DNA from: Chara braunii
Lineage: Eukaryota; Streptophyta; Charophyceae; Charales; Characeae
DNA: 24,882 nt
Assembly (NCBI GenBank): GCA_003427395.1
Contig: BFEA01000379.1
Location: forward strand, 1,326,681 to 1,351,562
Direction of reading: 5' to 3'
Below the pieces are notes generated by a model. That model ran no database searches. It worked only from the letters and a program-made list of their open reading frames with translations, and was not told where the DNA came from. A program made the translations under genes and the position numbers. Shown piece by piece: positions 19,626 to 24,882 of this stretch. Position 1 is the stretch's first letter, and the number at the start of each line of letters is the position of its first letter.

Positions 19626-20210
19626 TGAGCCTTAGACCATCGGATTCCCCTTCCGATCGGTCATCTACTCTCTATCTCCGAGCAAGCCAACGAGCGAATG
19701 TTACAGCACTGTAAAACAAATCGGAAGCGATTCGCTCTCACCCGAGTATCGAACGTAAAAGCCAAAGACCCTGCGCCGGAAGAAAACCCAACAAGTGCTC
19801 CGGATCCGATACAGATAGGATTAATTCAAAAAGGCGATCATTTCCTACGAATTAAACCCATTCGATGGAAATCCGCAGAGTGTGATATAGAAATTTGGGG
19901 AATTCCTTACAACACAATTATAGACTCGGGGGCAGCTGTGTTGGCTACTTCACTTAGAGTGGTCGGAAGGGTAGGTAGGAAAAACGATCTGATCATGCTC
20001 ACCGAGAAAGATCAGCTCGTTTCGGCAGATGAGGAAAAAATTAAAAATGTGGGGAGAATGACGAACGCCGCCTTTCGATTAGAAAAAGTACACGCGCTTG
20101 GGGATGTCGTAGTACTACATGTTAATACATACGACGTTCTTTTCAGACTTCCTGCTCTTGTGGCGTTACGAGCAAACCTGGATTTCGAACGGCGACTGAT
20201 TGTCCTCTGA
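19626..20210 (+). pseudogene. Element B gag tail and retropepsin-like protease
   Basis: Begins with TGA (19626-19628) where A has Arg (IIRALDHR), so likely CGA to TGA, then continues in the same frame as the zinc knuckle: LPIGHLLSISEQAN, then the protease with TIIDSGAAVLATS (catalytic DSGA) and DVLFRLPALVAL. In A the second motif is DVLIGLPALNAL; the Gly is Arg here, a likely damaging change. The frame ends with TGA at 20210, where A continues past the equivalent of IKKPGVSY. Confidence 0.82.
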
Positions 20211-21094
20211 AATACAAGGGGAAAACCCTACGTTGTGCCCATGCGACTGACCCTTCATGCTACTATTAACGTGGTTCCGCGGGTTTCGCCGATGATGGCA
20301 GGGACTCTCCGCATGATCTCCAGGGAAGAATCCGTAAAAGGAGAGTCGTCAACAGATGATGCGGAAAGTTGTGACGAAGATGATCCGGAGATCTTAAAAT
20401 TGGTACGACAACGCGTTTACTACCCGCCACCCGAAACGATAGCGAGAGCGATGCAACTGACCAGCCGAAAAATTCAAAGGACCAAAGCGATGATGTTGGG
20501 AGAGCCCCTCATATAGATTTCGAGGATGGTCGAATCTTTGGAACCCCCTCAAACTCTGTACGAAGGGATCACCCCTCTCCTCGCCAGGTATAGAGACAAA
20601 AAGCATTATTGCGACATTACGGAACTACCTAAGTCTTTACTAACATCGGCCAAAGAAGTAGGATTGTTACGCTTGGGGGCGGAAGCAAGCTCTCTGGAAC
20701 CCCTTGGGCGTTTTGAAGCAGAAACAGACGGACCGGGGATGAAGATTGCAACTAAGGACGTGCCATGGCAGGATATTTGCGACGGGATTACCCCGGAAGG
20801 ACACGCGGCAATCCGAGAAGAAGATGCTCAGATGATGGCTACGGTGTTCTCTTGGCGATCGGATCATTCATTCATCTCGGCGCCTCCACCCGACTTGACA
20901 AAACACGCGAACACGAAACAGATTGACGTTCGGATCTGGGACCAACTTTTTGAACTGCACGTTCCACAATATGTGCTGGATAAAATCCACCGGGTGATTG
21001 CGGATATTCTAACGGAATACCAATGAGCCATTAGTGTGTCAGACACTGATATCGGGTAATCGTTAGTAATTCGACATGAAATTCAGACAGGAAA
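20211..21094 (+). pseudogene. Element B protease-RT linker
   Basis: Same-frame segments 20235-20516 and 20526-21026. The first has an acidic patch (DDAESCDEDDPEI); the second has EPPQTLYEGITPLL, LLRLGAE, AIREEDAQMMATVFSWRSD and ELHVPQYVLD, shared with A. They are split by TAG at 20514 where A has CAG (GEPLVQV), and interrupted again by TGA at 21024 and TAA at 21057. No catalytic motif is seen; the role is unknown. Confidence 0.7.
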
Positions 21095-22492
21095 TCACTC
21101 CCCGATTCATTTTAAACCCTATCGGTATTCCTTTATTGAACGGAAAAAGGTTCTCGAACGAATTCGAGAATTCGAAGCCAGCGGCTGGATTGAACCCACT
21201 ACAGGACCTTGGTCCTTTCCCATAGTATTAGTGGCGAAGAAAAACGTGGCGATTCGCATTTGCATTGATTATCGCAAGATGTGTATCCCCTCCCCCGGAT
21301 TAATGACCTGTTGGATGCGATTGGATGCGCTTATTATTTCAGCAAGTTTGATATTCGACATGACTTCCATCATATTCAGGTAAGGGGAGAAAAACGGCCG
21401 AAAACCGCCTTTGTGTTGTTTGAAGGCACGTGGCAGTGGGTTCGGTGTCCAATGGGGATTTGCAATTTTCCTGCCACGTTCCAGCGAGCGATGAACATGA
21501 CGTTCCGGAATCTCGTCAACAAGACACGGCTGACGCAAGGAATGATCAACTTTTGTGTGATCGTGTACATGTACGACATCCTGGTCTATTCGGAGACCTA
21601 TCACGGGCACGCACAACACATTGAATGGACATTGGGCACATTGAGAGGTGCTAGGTTCAAGATCGCACTTGAGAAGAGTGAATTTTTCCTTTCGGAAATT
21701 TCGTTCTTGGGCTACGTCGTGACACGTGGAGGATTGCGGTCGGACTCGAGAAAAGTTGCGGCGGTAAAGGAAGCCCCAGTTCCCACGTCACTGACGCAGG
21801 TTCGAGCCTTCTTGGGGCTGGCGTCGTACTATCGGCGCTTCATCAAGGGCTTTGCCGTGATTGCATGACCGCTAACAAATTTGTTATGGAAGGACCAACC
21901 TCTCAATTGGGACGCGGAGTGCCAGCAGGCCTTTGCAACCCTCAAAGACTCTCTGGCAACAACCCCTATTTTGATTCGACCGGACCCCTCGAAGCAGTTC
22001 ATTCTCATCACGGACTGGCAACCGGAAGCTATTTCCGCTATTTTAGCGCAGAAGGGGAATGATGGTCGCGAACACGTCTTCGAGTACACATCACGAACCG
22101 TGCCGGACGAACGAAGGAACGATTCCGCACCTTAAGGCGAGTGTTATGCCGTAGTTTGGGGAATCCAACACTTCCATCCGTATCTCTACGGACAGAAGTT
22201 TCGCCTTGTAATGGATCACGAGCCTCTGTTAGCGCTGAAGAAACTTACCAACTACACGGGCATGATTGGCCGTTGGGCGGTGCGACTACAAGAATACGAC
22301 TTCGATATCGTCCATCGAAAGACAGAGCGGCACGGTAACGCGGACGGGCTGACACGTCTGCACCGAGATGTCAAGGTACCAAAGGGCGAGGAAATTACAC
22401 CATGGAGAGAGCCGGAATTGGCCAACGAGCCGAAATACGGACAAGTGGCAGTTCTCCCACGTGGCAACAAGCAAAACGGTGGCGATGGGTGA
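21095..22492 (+). pseudogene. Element B reverse transcriptase-RNase H (broken)
   Basis: RT lead-in (ERIREFEASGWIEP, GPWSFPIVLVAKK, CIDYRK), then a 22-nt deletion near 21278 that removes the segment equivalent to A's LNDITIKD and shifts frame. RT continues from 21281 (YPLPRINDLLDAIG, KFDIRHDFHHI with Gly to Asp, ATFQRAMN). The catalytic YMDD is YMYD (21566-21577), so the enzyme would be dead. Thumb and RNase H follow, with stops at 21866 (A: Arg) and 22133 (A: Gln). RNase H keeps ITDWQPEA, GECYAVVWG, MDHEPL and HRKTERHGNADG. The frame ends with TGA at 22490-22492 shortly after VLPR, as in A. Confidence 0.88.
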
Positions 22493-22502
22493 CTGAGGTA
22501 AC

Positions 22503-23942
22503 CCCACTACCCCTCTCTCCCCCCCTTCCTCTTCGTCCCTTATCTCCCTGCCTGACAAATTTTGCTATTTTTGCGAAGCCATATCTCGTGTCTATTCGGT
22601 CTCCATGCGTTCTAACGGGGAAGGATATGCGGAATGGATAGATTGTCGAGAGTGTGTCGCACGAGCCCATGGCTCGTGCATCCAATACAAAAACGATAGT
22701 AAATCATGGTTGTGCCCCTTGTGCCGGACCAACAAGATCTCGACCGAGGCTCGCTTTTTGGATGCCACGTCAGAAGGGCTGGAAAAAACCCGAAAGTTTA
22801 GAAGGGCCGAAGTATGGACGGATATTGCCTTGATTGCCACCCTAGTAGGTTACCCCCTCCAGGATTTCACTAAGGAAGATCGGAGGAGGACCAACGAAAG
22901 GGCTCGGGATTATCGATGGAAAGAGGGTAGATTAGAAAAAAGGAAAACGGATGGCAGCGGGATTTGGATGGTGATGCCGCATCCGTTCATGCGGTATGAA
23001 TGGGTTAAGACAGCCCACGAGGAGACTGCGGCCCATTTTGCCGTACGAATCACGGAGTCCACTATCGACAAAAATGAGTGGTATTGGTCCAATATCCGCG
23101 ACGATGTGAAATATATTGTCGCCAACTGTCAGGTCTGCGCCGCTGACAAGGTGCCGATTCAGCCGCCAAGATCGATAGTGCCCACGGTTGTTGAACGACC
23201 ATTTCAAAGAGTGAGCATGGACACTACCGACATAGTGGTGCCCCCTGGCCCTAATAGCTGCGAATATTCAATCCTATTGGCATTTGTCGACCATTTCTCG
23301 AAATGAATCGAAGTGTATCCTTGTCGCACGAGGCAAGCCACGGCAATCGCGCGATATGTAAACCGCTTCCTTGGGATGCATCTTAATACGAAAGAGATCC
23401 TGACCGATAACGGGGCTGAATTTAGAGGAGAAGTGTTAAAGAATCTGGTCATACATGGCGTCGCCATACGGAATACCGCACCCCACATGTCACTATCCAA
23501 TGGGCTGGTCGAAAACGCCAACCAGGTGATAAAGACCACGTTGCGGCGAAATATCGCGGCACGGGATCCGAGGCCCAGGCCCGACATCGTCGATCACGTC
23601 GTGGCGGTTCATCGCGGGACGCCCCACGAATCGACGGGGCTAAGTCCCTTCCAATTAAGGACCAATAGCGTCGCTTGCGTTTCAATACCAAGCCTCCCAA
23701 ACGAATCTACATTAAACCGACAGCCCACCAGGGCCACGACTAGGGACAAGGCCAAACGGCACCTAGAGCTAATGGAACGGTCACTGCCCAGGCTGGCCCG
23801 AAAATGACGGAGAACGACCGAACTAGCCCAAGGCCGACAGGTCCGAAGTTACGAGGCCCGGAATGAGAATGCAGGTCCACGGCCCCAATACAAATTGGGG
23901 GACGTGGTGCAGGTGAGGAAATGTGCTCGCCAGGATAAGCTA
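22503..23942 (+). pseudogene. Element B PHD-like module plus integrase (3'-truncated)
   Basis: One frame throughout, different from the RNase H frame: Ser/Pro-rich linker (LSPPSSSSLISLPDKF), PHD-like module (22563-22724), a helical linker (RARDYRWKEGRLEKRK), HHCC zinc-binding domain H-x5-H-x30-C-x2-C (HEETAAH to CQVC), and DDE core (MDTTDIVV; TDNGAEFRGE; GLVENAN). I count 34 residues between the second Asp and the Glu. Stops at 23304-23306 (TGG to TGA relative to A's FSKWIEA) and 23805-23807 (A: LARKRQRM). The tail begins (QYKLGDVVQVRKCAR) and is cut at 23942. This is the better guide to the family's integrase, because A has deletions before and inside these domains. Confidence 0.88.
22563..22724 (+). 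other. PHD-finger-like zinc module in element B pol
   Basis: C-x2-C-x23-C-x2-C-x4-H-x2-C-x11-C-x2-C, with WLCPLC at the end. All eight ligands and every spacing match element A (3599-3760), while many non-ligand residues differ. By pattern a PHD-type zinc finger; a histone-reading role is inference. Confidence 0.65.
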
Positions 23943-24348
23943 CAACAGAAAAAACATTGTGTTGATTTTCGGGTCTTGCCAACGTTAATGTTCAGCAGCA
24001 ACATTAATAGAAACGTTGCCACAAAAATATATGTTTCCAACTTGCATTATCATTTATTCAACGTTGCTATGAGTGTGCGAACATCGTTTTTTACATATCG
24101 ACAATATTGGAAGAACGAAGTTCAATGTTGCTGAAATGTTGATAATATGCATGAATCAACCAATACATTTCAGGATCTTGTTCATGAATATGATATGACG
24201 ATATACTCGTATAAGTTGCAAAATAGTGCACGTCATGCAATTACATGTTTCAGCATGTGTGTACCAAAAAAATATAGAATACTACTAATGTGTCGAAGAG
24301 GTGGTCACGCTTTTAATTTGTTTAACCGTGTTATACTAATCATTGATA
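23943..24348. repeat. AT-rich flank with a foldback (23981-24017)
   Basis: Sequence composition changes sharply after the truncation of element B. A foldback has arms TTAATGTT (23985-23992) and AACATTAA (24000-24007) around CAGCAGC, extended with a bulge by AACGTT at 23981-23986 and 24012-24017. AACGTT/GTTGC-type words recur over the next 150 bp. No gene is seen; it might be a MITE-like remnant, but no terminal repeats or target duplication were found. Confidence 0.45.
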
Positions 24349-24576
24349 TCACATGTTCGACAGGTTGTCGACAATTGCATTAGCGTGAGCATGAAAACAT
24401 GGATGGTATTCTGCGAGAAACTTAGCAGAAGTCGGCACTGAGTTTTGATTCCTCAATTCCTTATAAGTTTGCGTAGCTCGCCTCTGTGCATGGCGAAGTA
24501 CTTCCATCAAAACTTTGTCTGTCAAGTCTGTGTAGACCGACAAGTATTGCCCAAGTCGCTCATAAGGTTTGCAAAA
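24349..24576 (-). CDS. Candidate host-gene exon (75 codons, partial)
   Basis: Minus-strand open segment preceded by a good 3' splice-site pattern: a CT run (GA on the plus strand, 24591-24606), then CTGAAAT, then CTATTTAG directly before 24576. From there the frame is open in phase 0 for 75 codons to a TGA at 24349. The peptide has a balanced, helical composition (YERLGQYLSVYTDLTDK, VLMEVLRHAQRRATQTY, FLAEYHPCFHAHANAI) unlike the surrounding repeats, but I do not recognise a family. It could end at the TGA or be spliced onward near CATGTGATAT. Upstream exons would lie at higher coordinates, probably outside the window. It could also be part of an unrecognised transposon. Confidence 0.35.
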   Translation of the reverse strand, partial: FCKPYERLGQYLSVYTDLTDKVLMEVLRHAQRRATQTYKELRNQNSVPTSAKFLAEYHPCFHAHANAIVDNLSNM

Positions 24577-24590
24577 CTAAATAGATTTCA

Positions 24591-24606
24591 GAGAGAGAGA
24601 GAGAGA
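24591..24606. repeat. (GA)8 microsatellite
   Basis: Eight GA units; on the minus strand a CT run that would serve as polypyrimidine tract for the candidate exon ending at 24576. A second impure GA/AAG tract lies at about 24693-24718. Confidence 0.9.
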
Positions 24607-24827
24607 CACTCGCGCTCTCGAGATACTTAATCCGGGTTTGTCAAAATGAGCATGACCACCGTTTCCAAGGAGGGGGGCCTTTAACCTTGCACGAGAGAGA
24701 GAGAAAGAGAAAGAGAGTTATCGAAGAGGTGGTCACACTCTTAATGCATTTGAAGAACGGTAAGCTACAGAGCGCGACCACCTCTTAGACGGACGTGTGC
24801 GTGTGTGTTAAATGTGATGATTTTCCC

Positions 24828-24835
24828 GTGTGTGT

Positions 24836-24882
<47 letters not shown>
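24828..24882. repeat. (GT)n microsatellite at the window end
   Basis: Near-perfect GT dinucleotide run with one interruption (GTAT near 24839), reaching the last base of the window. The preceding 40 bp are also GT-rich. Confidence 0.95.

Larger units (their letters stand above)
15782..23942 (+). mobile_element. Ty3/gypsy LTR retrotransposon, element B (3'-truncated, decayed)
   Basis: Second copy of the element A family, in the opposite orientation. It has the 5' LTR (15782-18113), primer binding site, gag, protease, linker, RT, RNase H, PHD-like module and integrase. Homology to A stops after AAGCTA at 23942, inside the integrase tail, so the 3' ORF and 3' LTR are missing. It carries about ten nonsense codons, a 22-nt deletion in RT and a frameshift in gag. 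Protein-level identity to A looks like 60-70% by eye, so A and B are old, separate members rather than recent duplicates. Confidence 0.9.
24293..24786. repeat. Dispersed 16-bp direct repeat and 11-bp inverted repeat
   Basis: TCGAAGAGGTGGTCAC occurs at 24293-24308 and identically at 24721-24736. The second copy's AAGAGGTGGTC (24724-24734) is followed by its inverted complement GACCACCTCTT at 24776-24786, a 41-nt-spaced stem. They bracket the candidate exon and the GA tracts. Function unknown. Confidence 0.6.

Noticed and set aside
1-24882. CRISPR arrays, rRNA, bacterial operons or riboswitches
   Set aside because: No regularly spaced repeats, rRNA-like sequence or ribosome-binding-site-led gene clusters; the content is eukaryotic transposons.

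Overview
The window looks like repeat-rich nuclear DNA from a streptophyte (land plant or charophyte alga), and nearly all of it is transposable-element sequence. The grounds are: two Ty3/gypsy LTR retrotransposons primed by initiator tRNA-Met; LINE pieces of the plant L1 type (a DUF4283-like ORF1 ending in a CCHC knuckle, and an ORF2 tail with a zf-RVT zinc cluster); long CT/GA and GT microsatellites; and no bacterial-style gene packing. My guess is a charophyte such as Chara, but that is an impression and was not tested. No complete host gene is visible.

Layout. (1) 1-10821, minus strand: gypsy element A. It has a 3' LTR cut by the window start (1-1056), an internal region with an unknown ORF downstream of pol (1244-1840), pol (2256-6673), gag (6607-8136), a primer binding site (8249-8261) and a 5' LTR of about 2.56 kb (8262-10821). 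(2) 10822-11930, plus strand: decayed 3' part of a LINE ORF2, which directly abuts the outer end of A's 5' LTR, so A probably inserted into this LINE. (3) 12171-13985, minus strand: a long open LINE ORF1 (604 codons), tail to tail with the ORF2 fragment. (4) 13986-15781: no recognisable gene, but a tRNA-Glu-like SINE head on the minus strand (15569-15641). (5) 15782-23942, plus strand: gypsy element B, a second and more decayed copy of the same family, cut off inside the C-terminal part of integrase. (6) 23943-24882: AT-richer flank with a foldback, a possible host exon (24349-24576, minus), short repeats and a (GT)n tract.

A and B define one family. Their LTRs begin with the same bases (TGTGACGAAC), carry a TATAAATTC box about 750-780 bp in, have a GA-rich tract downstream of it, and end next to a TGGTATC-type primer binding site. 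The protein order is gag (capsid-like domain, CCHC knuckle), retropepsin-like protease, linker, reverse transcriptase, RNase H, then an unexpected PHD-finger-like zinc module, then HHCC/DDE integrase with a GPY/F-like tail. The eight zinc ligands of the extra module and their spacing are identical in A and B, although both copies are otherwise broken. A PHD finger in this position could be a chromatin-targeting module, comparable in role to the integrase chromodomain of chromoviruses. This is the most interesting signal in the window.

Both elements are dead copies: A carries several stops, frameshifts and deletions, and B carries about ten nonsense codons, a 22-nt RT deletion and a YMDD-to-YMYD change. 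Most nonsense changes that can be compared between copies are C-to-T or G-to-A, as expected for decay of methylated, silenced elements.
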